Source: Mikania micrantha
Taxonomy: Eukaryota; Streptophyta; Magnoliopsida; Asterales; Asteraceae
Direction: 5' to 3'
NCBI GenBank assembly: GCA_009363875.1
Contig: CM018697.1
Location: 47,385,484-47,449,483, forward strand
Length of the DNA: 64,000 bases
Positions 55,201 through 64,000 of the stretch are shown one piece after another; within the stretch, counting starts at the first letter, position 1, and each line of letters opens with the position of its first letter. A model generated the notes under the pieces. That model did not search any database. It was not told the DNA's origin and saw nothing but the letters and a program-made list of their open reading frames with translations. The translations under genes and the position numbers were made by a program.

Positions 55201-55894
55201 GAGTTAGGGACCTACAAAGAAAGATGAAACAATTGAGATCTTGAAGAAGTTTATCACCTTGATCGAGAACCAGACAAATTTGAAAGTGAAGGTGATCAGA
55301 ACAAACAATGGCATAGAGTTCAAAATCAAACTCTTACTGATTTTTGTGATGAAAAAGGAATAGCTCGACAGTACAGTGCAGCTCGAACACCTTAGCAAAA
55401 TGAAGTAACCTTTGAGCCATTTAATGATTCTTCTGAGTGTGCATGCACAACTGACCCTGATGACTGTCCCTATAAAAGTGACGACATTGATTACAGAGTT
55501 GATTATGTTCCATGTGATCCGAAGCTTCTAAGTGCTGATCCACTTAGAATGTACCCAAGAGCCCAACTAATTATTGAATTTCTCGCACAAGATCCGGACA
55601 CTTCTCAGTTATCAGAAACTCCATTGGCTGATCAAACCTCCCCATCATCATACCAAACCTTTAACAATACACTGTTCTCAGACCACATTCATGTATAACA
55701 TTTTGTGCACCATGATGTTTGACCCAGTGAGAGTGTTCCTAATGACAACTCCTCCATTTAGGAACAACTCACTCACATTAGCAATCTGCTTGATAGTCCT
55801 GCAAATTCAGCCTATTGGTTTGGGTTTCACCTTTGTGACCGAGAGGTCATGGGTTCAAGGCATGCCAAGGGAGATTTAAAAAGGACATCCAGGT
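55201..55894 (+). pseudogene. pol: Integrase fragment and linker of a SIRE-like copia element
   Basis: Plus-strand reading: KKDETIEILKKFITLIENQT, VIRTNNGIEFKN, LTDFCDEKGIARQYSAARTP, then a stop where PQQN is usual. A jump follows to an acidic linker (VTFEPFNDSSECACTTDPDD, YRVDYVPCDPKLL, IIEFLAQDPDTSQ), with most of the integrase end deleted. It stops near 55890, where A-family leader sequence begins. No reverse transcriptase follows. The H LTR was inserted at, or recombined with, its left end. Confidence 0.75.
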
Positions 55895-56420
55895 GAAGGA
55901 AGGATTTGGAGTTAAAAAGATCAAGAAATGGATTGAAATTCAAGTTTTCTTTGTGTTTGATTGCTGAATTGAGTGTAATTTCATCATCTACTACTGTGGA
56001 ACTTAACAATTAAGAGATTTGTGGTATAATTTGATGATTTTTGATGGATTTTCTTCGAATTTGGAAGGTTTTCCCTCCAAAATTTTGACGAACAGGTTCG
56101 TGAGCCGAACTTGTGATTAGCTGAAACAAGAGGTTCGCTGTTCAAGACATTTTTCTGAGGTTCGTTTAGAGATTTTGCAGAGGTTCGTTGAAAGTTTTCT
56201 GCAGAGGTTCGTTTGTCTCAAGGTTCGTGAGATATGGTTTGTCTCAAGGTTCATTGCATCAGGTTCGTGAGATAAAGGGTTTTTCTCAGGTTCGTGATTT
56301 GAGGTTTGTGACTTGAGGTTCGTTTAGATCAAAGATTGGTGGAGGTTCGCCTGGTTGTTAGGTTCGTGAAGTGAATTTTTCATCAGAGGTTCGCTGATAA
56401 AAATTTTGAAATCATTCCTG
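55895..56420 (+). repeat. A-family leader fragment with AGGTTCG minisatellite (copy G1)
   Basis: Aligns with the leader after the primer site of G2 (about 57990-58617). From 56094 to 56400 AGGTTCG(T/C) recurs about a dozen times at 14-30 bp. LTR and primer site are missing on the left. Confidence 0.75.
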
Positions 56421-57427
56421 AGATGTATGCTGCTATAGCTAGTCAAAATTCTAAGATACATAGCATTTTGATTAGTGAAACTGAAGTTGGAAGTACAATC
56501 AAAGTTCCAAAGTTGCTGGATTTGACAGATTATGATAATTTGAAAGGTCGTTTTGAGACACATCTTAATGGAAATGACACGAATCTTTGGGAAAGGATCT
56601 TGTCACCATATGAAAGACCTAGAGTGGTGAGAACAAATTTGTATCAAATCCTTGAGAGATTAGATGTTGATGAAAGAAAGAAATATGATTCTGAAAAGAA
56701 GGCATATTGGATGTTGAGCCAAGGAATTCCTAACCAGATTTTACATCAGTTTTGAAGCATGATATACACAAAGAGTTTGAAAATTTCAACTTTATTGGCA
56801 ATGAAAGTTTTGAAGCATTGATAACAAGATACAGACATTTTTCGACTAAAGTTAGAAAGTGTGGAATCGAGTATACTGAAGATGAGAAGATCAATTGCCT
56901 TGCAGATGCTTTGCCTGAAAAGTGGAATTCATCAGTGTTAATCTTGAGAGAAAATCCACCAGGAATGACATTGGTGGAATTTATTCAAAAGCTAGAAGAA
57001 CAGGAGATGAAGGATAAGAGAAAAGCAAGAAGAGTGAATGTTACTCAAGATCCTTCTTTATATGGTGCATCTGTAGTTATACCTCCTGTCTCTTCTGCAA
57101 AGATTAAGACAACTTTTGTATCTAGGACTTCTGATAGTACTTCTGCACTTTCTAGTTCATCTTATTATGTGAATGAGATGAAGTCTGAATCAACAAAAAC
57201 TCATGTACAGTTGAATACTACAAACCTAGGGAAAGTAACTGTAGAGGCTGTTCGGGATCGTATGTTAATTTTGTCATGTAGTTCGTGCTTATGATGAACA
57301 AATTGCAGGAAAGATTGGAAACTCAAATCTTACATTTGAAGATTATGAGCAAATTGATGATGACGAGATGGAGTTAATTGACATTCAATGGGCATTGGCA
57401 AGTGTGATTAGAAGAATCAATCAATAT
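56421..57427 (+). pseudogene. gag: Copia Gag, A family (copy G1)
   Basis: Starts MYAAIASQNSKIHSILISET (first Met of the readable frame 56423; G2 suggests the true start is a few codons upstream, at MAEMYAAVAS). The first part ends at 56755 (GIPNQILHQF-stop) and the second, in another frame, runs 56752-57294 (KEFENFNFIGNESFEALITR, EKINCLADALPEKWNSSVLI, LRENPPGMTLVEFIQKLEEQ). This is the copia Gag capsid region. A third part, to about 57427, contains FEDYEQIDDDEMELIDIQWA. No zinc knuckle remains, because the LTR of G2 interrupts it at 57428. Confidence 0.82.
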
Positions 57428-57920
57428 TGTTAGTACACATTTGTAATAGGTTGCTATTCAAACATGTAAATTATAGAAAGTTAATAAGGTTTGGCTAAAG
57501 TTCGTCTGGCCCATGAACCTTAGCAGGTTCGGCGAACCTATCATCTTGATAGGTTTGGCGAACCTATAACCTTGGAAGGTTCGGTGAACCTATTAGGTTT
57601 GGCTGATTGGGTTTTTCCAGCGAACCTCAAGGTTCGGCTGGCGAACCTAAGGGTTTGGCTGGCAGAGTCTATATATAATGAAGGTTTGTCTGATTTTGTC
57701 ATAACTTCAGCAAACCTCTGGAAAGTGTGTGTGTGTGTATTCTCTGTGTGAGAATTCTCTATGTGAGACTTGTAATCATTTCAGATTGATTAATGAGATG
57801 AAGATGATTATAGAAATGCTTGTTCTTCTTTGATTCTTATAGATCAAACATAGATTCCGCATGTGTTTGATTGTTTATAGGACTTCGTTAAACAATGCAG
57901 ATCAAGTTCATCAGATCTAC
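57428..57920 (+). repeat. A-family LTR (copy G2, 5' LTR)
   Basis: About 493 bp starting TGTTAGTACACATTTG. The right end is set by the primer site; the expected final CA is degraded (GATCTACGG). It aligns, inverted, with 3639-4148 and 58717-59234. Perfect palindrome AGGTTCGGCGAACCT at 57525-57539, variants at 57551-57565 and 57577-57591, and TATA-like TATATATA at 57670-57677. Confidence 0.85.
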
Positions 57921-57922
57921 GG

Positions 57923-57934
57923 TGGTATCAGAGC
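57923..57934 (+). other. Primer-binding site of copy G2
   Basis: TGGTATCAGAGC just after the LTR, complementary to the initiator-Met tRNA. It shows that 57428-57920 is a 5' LTR. Confidence 0.9.
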
Positions 57935-58617
57935 ATTTGGTGAAGTTCTATACAAGAATTGTCAAAGAAATACAAGTATTTGAAGATTTGAAGATTAGAA
58001 GATCAAGTTATGGATCAAATTTCTAGTTTTCTTTGTATTTGATTGCAGTTTTGAGTGCAATTTCATAATCAATTGTTGTGGAATATTAAAATTCACGGAT
58101 TTTTGGTGTTAATTTGAGGATTTTGAAGGATTTTCTTAAATTTTGGAAGGTTTTCCCTCCAAAATTTCGAATTTTGCAGTACAGCTTCGTGAGCCGAACC
58201 TGTGAATAGCTTGGAACAATAGGTTCGCTGCTATTGAGGATTTTCTAAGGTTAGTTTGGAACTTTTGAAGAGGTTCATCTGAAGGTTTTCTGCAAAGGTT
58301 CGTTGCTTCTTAAGCAGAGGTTCGTCTGACTTGAGGTTCGTTTGTCTCAAGGTTCGTGAAAATCATATCTGTTTCAAGGTTCGCGACTTAAGGTTTGTGA
58401 CTTAAGGTTCGTGACCTGAGGTTCGTGCATAAGGTTCGTGACTTCAGGTTCGTGATTGAGGTTCGTGACTTGACGTTCGCAACTTGAGGTTCGTGTGATT
58501 TGAGGTTCGTGTCTTCAGGTTCGTGACTGAAGGTTCGTTCAGATCAAAGTTTGTTGAAGGTTCGCCTGATTGTTAGGTTCGTGAAGTGAAAAGGTTCGCT
58601 GATAAACAATCTGAAAT
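57935..58617 (+). repeat. A-family leader with AGGTTCGTGACTT minisatellite (copy G2)
   Basis: From 58190 to 58600 AGGTTCG or a one-base variant recurs about 20 times. Between 58375 and 58530 the period is 14-17 bp, with unit AGGTTCGTGACTT(G/A). No ORF. Confidence 0.82.
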
Positions 58618-58716
58618 CATGGCGGAGATGTATGCTGCTGTAGCAAGTCAGAATTCTAAGATTCATAGCATTCTGATTAGTGAAACTGAGGTTGGAAGTG
58701 CGAACAAAGTTCCAAA
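58618..58716 (+). pseudogene. gag: Gag start, A family (copy G2)
   Basis: MAEMYAAVASQNSKIHSILI (Met 58618, or an upstream in-frame Met at 58586) followed by SETEVGSANKVPN. Same start as G1. Cut at 58716 by the LTR of A2. Confidence 0.8.
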
Positions 58717-59234
58717 TGTTGGTTTGGTGAAACGAATCAGGATCGATAACGAAGCTCTACGAACTATCAATCACGTGTGGAATCCATGATCAATATGTAT
58801 AGAATCAAAGAAATGCAAGCAATTTCATAAACAATCTTCTATTAATCAACAAATGATTACAAGAAGTTCACTCAGAAATACTTTCTCACACAGAGAATTC
58901 TCATAGGTTTGCTGAAGTTCAGTCAAAAATTATGAAGAATTCAGCCAAACCTTATATATAAACTACACTGTCAGCCGAACCTTTTCTTATAGCCGAACCC
59001 CTAGGTTCGCCGGCCAAACCCTAAGGTTCGCCGGACGAACCCTTAGGTTCGCTAGGCGAACCTAGGTTGCCAAACCTAAAGGTTCGCCGAACCTTCCCCA
59101 GGTTATAGGTTCGCCGAACCTTTCTAGGTTCGTGGGCCAGACGAACCTTAGACAAACCTAATCAGCCGAACCTATACAAACTCAAAATAAATACAACTTT
59201 TTGAATAGAAAACTATTACATATGTGCACTAACA
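58717..59234 (-). repeat. 3' LTR of element A2
   Basis: 518 bp; minus strand starts TGTTAGTGCACATATG and ends CCAACA. TATA-like TATATATAA near 58953-58961. Palindrome array 58978-59175, for example AGGTTCGCTAGGCGAACCT at 59045-59063. Inserted in the gag start of copy G2. Confidence 0.87.
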
Positions 59235-59247
59235 AACTCCCCCTTAA
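59235..59247 (-). other. Polypurine tract of element A2
   Basis: Minus strand TAAGGGGGAGTTT directly before the LTR start TGTTAG. Confidence 0.78.
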
Positions 59248-59266
59248 TAGTTTCTATCAAAAATCT

Positions 59267-60965
59267 TCATTCTCTGTCTGCAGCTTGATCTTCTTCTTTA
59301 TCTTTAACACCACTTGATTCTCCAACCTCTTCAATAACAACATTATCCATCACTCGTATAACAACAGAACGTGGTATCTTTGCTAACCTTTCAGCTTCCA
59401 ACTTCGCATCTCTCTCATCTCTTTCTTTTTGCACTTTCATCAATTCCACATAAAGATAATTCACATCATCCCAATTGCATCCAGAATGTATACCCAATGT
59501 ATAACACATTCTAGCAATGGTTTGATATTGAATTGCCATGTCTTTGAAGCTCACACCAAAATCATGAAATCCATCATCTGTATAGATCTCTGCTGTGTTA
59601 AGTAAATCAATATCTTCGTTTGAGCAGTTCACAATCCACACAGGATCAAGCATCCGAATCACCCTCCAGTTGTCTTCCTGCTTTAACAAAATCACCCCTT
59701 CAGATGTTCTTTCATCATAAAACCGGAATTTGAAGTAAGGATTCCAGTTCTGTTCTATCTTTCTTAGTCTTGGTCTCTTGAAAACTTTAGGCTTTGCATA
59801 TCCATGAACTGTATCTATTAATTGAGGTGTCAACAAACTCCATCCTGACCTTGCTTCTTTCTTCAACAATCTTTCAAAGATTTCATTATGATTTGTCTGA
59901 ATTGGTTTAATCATATTCATTCTTGCCAAGTTCATACATTCAAAAGATGGTAGACTCATCAGATCAGAAGCTTTTCCAAAATACTGACATCCGTCTGTTC
60001 TTTTCACAACGTAGCATCCTTGGTCTGTCAAACTTCCTTGAATGTTATGAAAGTAACCATAACTAACAATCCTTCCAATCATCTTGGATTTAGATCCAAT
60101 CTTAAACTTCTTAAATTGTCTAGTCTGGTTTTCTTGATCTTTGTCCTCCATGACCTCAATCATCATCTTGAAGATGTGTAAATGATCAATAATGTACTTT
60201 GTTTCTTCCTGATATTCCATCAAAAAATCCATATTAGTCTTTTCTTTGATCTGAGACAATGTTGTTCTTGACAAACCTCCTGATTCAAAAATTTTCTTCA
60301 TAGTATTCAAGCTTAATAACTCTTCATCGATTATGTCATCCTTCTCAAAATCAGATAACTCTAGATCATCATCTTCTTCAAAATCAAACATTAGGTCATC
60401 ATCATTCTCAACGAAATCTTGAAAGTCTTGTGTAGAATAACCTCCAATAATCTCTCCTTCTTCTAACTCTTGATCAACCTGAATCTCAAATATCTTCCTC
60501 TGCATGTCTATATCAGAATGCATTTTAAACAAATCAAGAAAAGTAGGCAGAGAATAATCAATAACAGTCTCTGGATATTCTATTGCATCCAAATCTCGAA
60601 ATTCCACATCATTACATTCATTGACCCTATCAGACGAAACAAATCTAACTGGAACCGCTTCAGAAATCTTTGACGGAGAATAAATCACTATAGCACCTGT
60701 CACAGAGTTCAGACCACGCTCTCCACCACTAACTCCTCCAGCACCATCATCGCCTCTATCATCATCATCATGAGCATTAAAGCTCGGATGTTCATCTTTA
60801 TCAGATTCACCATAATCCTACTTTTCTTCTTCTTCCTCCTCTTCTTCTACTTTTTTCTCTTCTTCTTCTACTTCCTTCTTCTCTTCTACTTTCTTCTCTT
60901 CTTCCTCCTTCTCTTCATCATCAATATTCACCACCACTTTCTCAACTCCAGATCTAGAAGCTTTT
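59267..60965 (-). pseudogene. Extra 3' ORF of element A2 (best copy of the unknown post-pol protein)
   Basis: Open on the minus strand from about 60817 to 59267, with one TAG near 60818, and readable upstream to about 60965 as a Glu/Lys-rich stretch (repeated VEEKK-type units). The 478-residue part opens at a GTG codon (VTGAIVIYSPSKI), so 60703 is not a true start. Order: acidic/Gly-rich DGAGGVSGGERG, LPTFLDLFKMHSDIDMQRKI, acidic FDFEEDDDLELSDFEKDDII, MKKIFESGGLSRTTLSQI, KYIIDHLHIFKMMIEVMEDK, SKSKMIGRIVSYGYFHNIQG, YAKPKVFKRPRLRKIEQNWN, ILLKQEDNWRVIRMLDPVWI, MCYTLGIHSGCNWDDVNYLY, then an acidic tail. No signal peptide, membrane span or known catalytic motif seen. Aligns with the three-part ORF in A1. 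Position after pol is that of the Sirevirus env-like ORF; function unknown. Confidence 0.78.
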
Positions 60966-61098
60966 AGCCATCAATCATAGCCGAACCTTCTTGGATCTTT
61001 AGCCGAACCCTTAATCATATACAACAGACTGTGATTTCATATACAACAAGCGAGGTTCACACAGTAAATGCAGCTTTCACACAGAAAATGGATCAACA
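60966..61098 (-). repeat. Remnant of the F2 3' LTR
   Basis: About 133 bp matching the LTR part next to the purine tract (ATTTCATATACAACAAGC, AAATGCAGCTTTCACACAG). The end is changed to GGATCAACA where F has GTGCACTAACA. It keeps AGCCGAACC words where F has AGCCAAACC. Confidence 0.75.
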
Positions 61099-62924
61099 TA
61101 CTCCCCCTTGAACCTTGTTGTTGTATATGTTCAAACTTTATGTGCATCGGGAAATAAATCTTTATCAACATACTCCTCTACAACCTTGCTATCAACATAC
61201 TCCCCTTCAGTTGTAGTTGTTGTATCAAATGTTGTTGCATAGAATTCATCAGTCCCTGTTTTTCCGCTTCATTCTCTCAATCTTAATATCATTCTCTTTC
61301 TCTCTACATCTTATATCTTTCTTTTTCCAAGATTCACCTGCTGAGGACTGTAGTGACATCTTCAACACACAGATCTTCATCACCCTTATCACCTGCATCA
61401 GTTGACACATAATCAAAACTAGATCTTTTGCTTCACATGTGATCATACTAGATACCTCATCACAATTCCAATTTCTCTTTGTCACTTATTAACAGTAAAT
61501 CAATTATAGTGTTTACAAAGAATTAGTAAGTCACACCGGATAGTCTAAAAGAAAATAGAAGAAAATTTTTATGAATTTTTTCAATGATTTGAATAAACTC
61601 CCCCCCTAAGGCTATGATTTGCAAAATTGTATATCCTAGAATCCTACAAAATTTGTATTCTAACTAAAAAAATAAATATGTTTTTGATGAGAAAGATCCA
61701 AACATGAGATCATATTGTAATCATACCTCAGCGTTACTTGTTGATTGTTAATGATATTTATTTAGTCGATGCACAAGCCTAGGACGACTGCCAGTATATG
61801 GATCCACTTTAAATCTCACTACTTGTTGTGAATTTGGATTAATGAAAACCAATCACAAGACTTTGTGTTCTCCACTGACTTGAACACATCCCCGCTTTGT
61901 GAAACATCAACCAACAGCGATGCCATTGTAAATTATAAGTTCAAATTCTTGATTAGTTTGATCATGCAAAAATAAACCAGAATATCTTTTGTGAAATAAC
62001 AAAGTGTAAAATAAAACGGAATGTTCAAAATCTGGTAACAAGATTGATACTTTCGTATACGCAGATGAAACCAAGATATTGAACCAAAAAATAATTTAAG
62101 TTTAAAACCTAGCAATCAGATTGATACTTTCGTATACACATAGAATGCCCAAGTTCTAAACAAACCAAGAAAATAAAAGCAGAATGTCCAAAACATAACA
62201 ATCAGATCGATACGTAAGTATGCACAGAGAATGTCCATGTTTTGAACTAAAATAAAAGAAAAAAATGAACTCAGAATTTCTTTTGAAAAAGAAACACATG
62301 ATCAAACTAATATATGTACTAATACAATTAGCAATCACTGAGGCTAATGGCCACTCACTCAGGACAAAAATCGAACACTATGTTCTAAGTAATGTGTCCC
62401 ACAAAGAATGATTATGGCGTTAGGCTACAGACATCACAACTAAGTGAAAGACCTACCAACATATCATACTGAGTGCATTGTGATCGCTTTGTATTTGATC
62501 TTGTATGATACAAGTAAGCTTCAGAATGTTAGAACGTACAATCATATCTCAAAGATCGGATCGATTTCTCAATTTTCTAATTTTATATTTTTTTTTGATT
62601 TTTTATATTTTTACTCCCCCTAAAATCCTAAAAATGAAAATCTTTTTGATTTTTAGAATTTTATAAGTACATAGAAAAATCAAAATTCCGGAAAATTGAC
62701 AACCGATATGATTTACCATCATTGAAACATTATGTTCAAAATGACTTGAAAACATCAAGAAAATATGACAATGTAATTCCAAACCTGTCAAGTTCTCCAT
62801 AATAATATGACAGTTAAAGATTAGAACAATTTTACCAAATAGACTTCAGGAAGTTCCACTATCAATGAGCTCTCCTCCAATTGATAGGTCCTCTTGAAAT
62901 CCTCCTGCACACACTCACAAACCA
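61099..62924 (-). other. Purine tract and 3' non-coding region of F2
   Basis: Purine tract TTCAAGGGGGAGTA at 61112-61099 (minus strand). The rest aligns with 43133-44972 and has no ORF. Dyads ATAC-nnnn-GTAT at 62047-62058, 62124-62135 and 62210-62221. Further AGGGGGAGT-like runs near 61600 and 62613. Confidence 0.75.
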
Positions 62925-64000
62925 TTAGATAGCTTTGGTCACCCAAGCCTTCGAGGTCTTGAGTTTTCCATGAAAATCCATATACCGAAATTTAATCCAT
63001 TTTCTAGTTGAAACTAATAAAGTTTCCTTTGAAACTTTGTTTGTTTTTGGTATCCACAACTGTTCCTGTTCAAGTGCATTCTTAAGATAATACTTATCTT
63101 GAATCACCACATTGTTGTTAAACATCAAATTAGTCATTAAAGGTTTTGAAAGTTTCAACTTTTCTTCATCCGAGGCTTTCACAAATTCTTCCTTGTTTTG
63201 ATTTGGCATTTTACGTCTTTTAAGAATGAACTTTAAAACCTCTGTGACACAAGACTTGGCATTACTAACTTGTCCTTGTAACTCACACAGATAAGGACAA
63301 TTAGCAATAATACGCCCTCTTGTTCCACACTTAAAACATATTCTCCTCTCCACAAACCTATGAGAATAGTTTTGCACCAACCTATGGTTTTGGTGATTTG
63401 TCACAGGTGAACCATAAACCAGTTTTTGATTCCTTGTTGAACCAATATGAGTCAAATGTGACTTCTTACCACTTGACGTGGGAAACTCAAAGTTCAACTT
63501 TTCACATCTTGTGGGACTTAGTGAAATCTTGTCTTTGATCCAAGACTTTGAAGTATCACACTTTTATTCCACTTTATTTGATGCACATGATGATTTCACA
63601 ACCCATTTTGATTGAATTTCACTTTTAGGTTTGTAACTTGAAAAACCATTTTGTTTTGAAAATTTCTTGTTTTTGTTCTTTGAAAATTTTTTAATTTCAA
63701 CCAATGGGGTTTTGAAAGAAACTTTCTTTTTGGATGATGATGCAGAGTTTGAAACACATGGTTTCACATCATCAAAGATATTATTGTGAGAATCATCATA
63801 ATTCTTATGTACATCAATCAACCCACATCTGTACAATGTCTCCTCATCATATTCCTCTAAAGTACAATCTTCAATGATAGGAGAAAAATTGTCATAAGCA
63901 CAAATTGGAGACTTTCCCTTATTGAGAGTGTTATCTATTGAAATTTCACTATCACTTTATTTCTCAATAAGAGGACTTGAAGAAATTATAGAATCATGAT
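62925..64000 (-). pseudogene. gag: Gag-like protein of F2, C-terminal part
   Basis: Minus-strand reading homologous to residues about 370-676 of the F Gag: YRCGLIDVHKNYDDSHNNIF, KKVSFKTPLVEIKKFSKN, SKWVVKSSCASNKVE followed by a TAA near 63565, then NFEFPTSSGKKSHLTH and the zinc knuckle CFKCGTRGRIIANC. In the knuckle the expected His is Arg (GRII where F has GHII), so zinc binding is probably impaired. It runs past the F stop into KWIKFRYMDFHGKLKTSKAW and ends at 62925. The N-terminal part lies beyond the window. Confidence 0.82.

Larger units (their letters stand above)
60966..64000 (-). mobile_element. Second element F copy (F2), truncated by the window and at its 3' LTR
   Basis: Minus strand: part of gag (from beyond 64000 to 62925), the 3' non-coding region with the triplicated dyad, purine tract and an LTR remnant (61098-60966). 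Aligns with element F along its length. The LTR lacks its outer part and adjoins the Glu/Lys-rich region of the A2 ORF at about 60965, with no terminal TG/CA or duplication, so this is a deletion or recombination junction. Confidence 0.85.

Noticed and set aside
60770..60967. Phe/Leu-rich + strand ORF that looks like a membrane protein
   Set aside because: It is the antisense of the Glu/Lys-rich part of the A2 extra ORF.

Overview
The window is plant nuclear DNA made almost entirely of LTR retrotransposons nested in and broken by one another. I found no host protein-coding gene, tRNA, rRNA, CRISPR array or bacterial-style operon. AT-rich spacers, TATA-boxed long terminal repeats (LTRs), initiator-Met-tRNA primer sites and both superfamilies (Ty1/copia and Ty3/gypsy) point to a eudicot. 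The style of the families resembles Asteraceae repeats, but that is a recollection, not a proof.

Layout. (1) 1-2785: AT-rich flank with one GC-richer, promoter-like block. (2) 2786-22162: family A, a SIRE-type copia element. A deleted + strand fragment (2786-3638) is followed by a long minus-strand copy, A1. A1 has its 3' LTR at 3639-4148, an extra 3' ORF in three pieces, a repeat-rich spacer and a decayed pol at 19159-22162. A1 was split by a solo gypsy LTR (4517-6663, target duplication AATAT) and by an Angela/BARE-like copia element C (7744-15915, duplication CTCAT). (3) 22163-31851: gypsy element B (minus strand), with long LTRs, a largely readable gag-pol, and a pol cut off inside integrase. 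(4) 31852-54133: gypsy element E (minus strand), a deletion derivative keeping LTRs, primer site, a fragment of gag and the end of pol. Inside E sits gypsy element D (36057-51699, + strand, duplication ATATG). Inside the D integrase sits element F (42602-48534, minus strand, duplication AGAGA), which codes only for a Gag-like protein. (5) 54134-64000: fragments of further SIRE-type elements, including A-family leader, gag and LTR pieces (55895-58716), a second copy of the A extra ORF (59267-60965) and a second F copy (60966 to the window end).

How the parts relate. Only F still has a long open Gag. Everything needed for autonomous movement (protease, integrase, reverse transcriptase, RNase H) is present only as broken copies in A, B, C and D. 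F shares LTR ends, primer site, purine tract and leader minisatellites with A, so A-like elements are the likely source of its replication enzymes. Rough hand counts of LTR differences give F about 0.8%, D about 1.4% and C about 2.5%; F being younger than D agrees with the nesting.

The most unusual content is in the LTRs, not the proteins. There are four different short arrays: AGGTTCG/CGAACCT palindromes just upstream of the TATA box in A and F; four CG-rich hairpins in the E family; four CACGTGT boxes spaced exactly 20 bp apart upstream of the D TATA box; and, in B, TGGGCC boxes upstream of the TATA box plus CTGCTATAGCAG palindromes.
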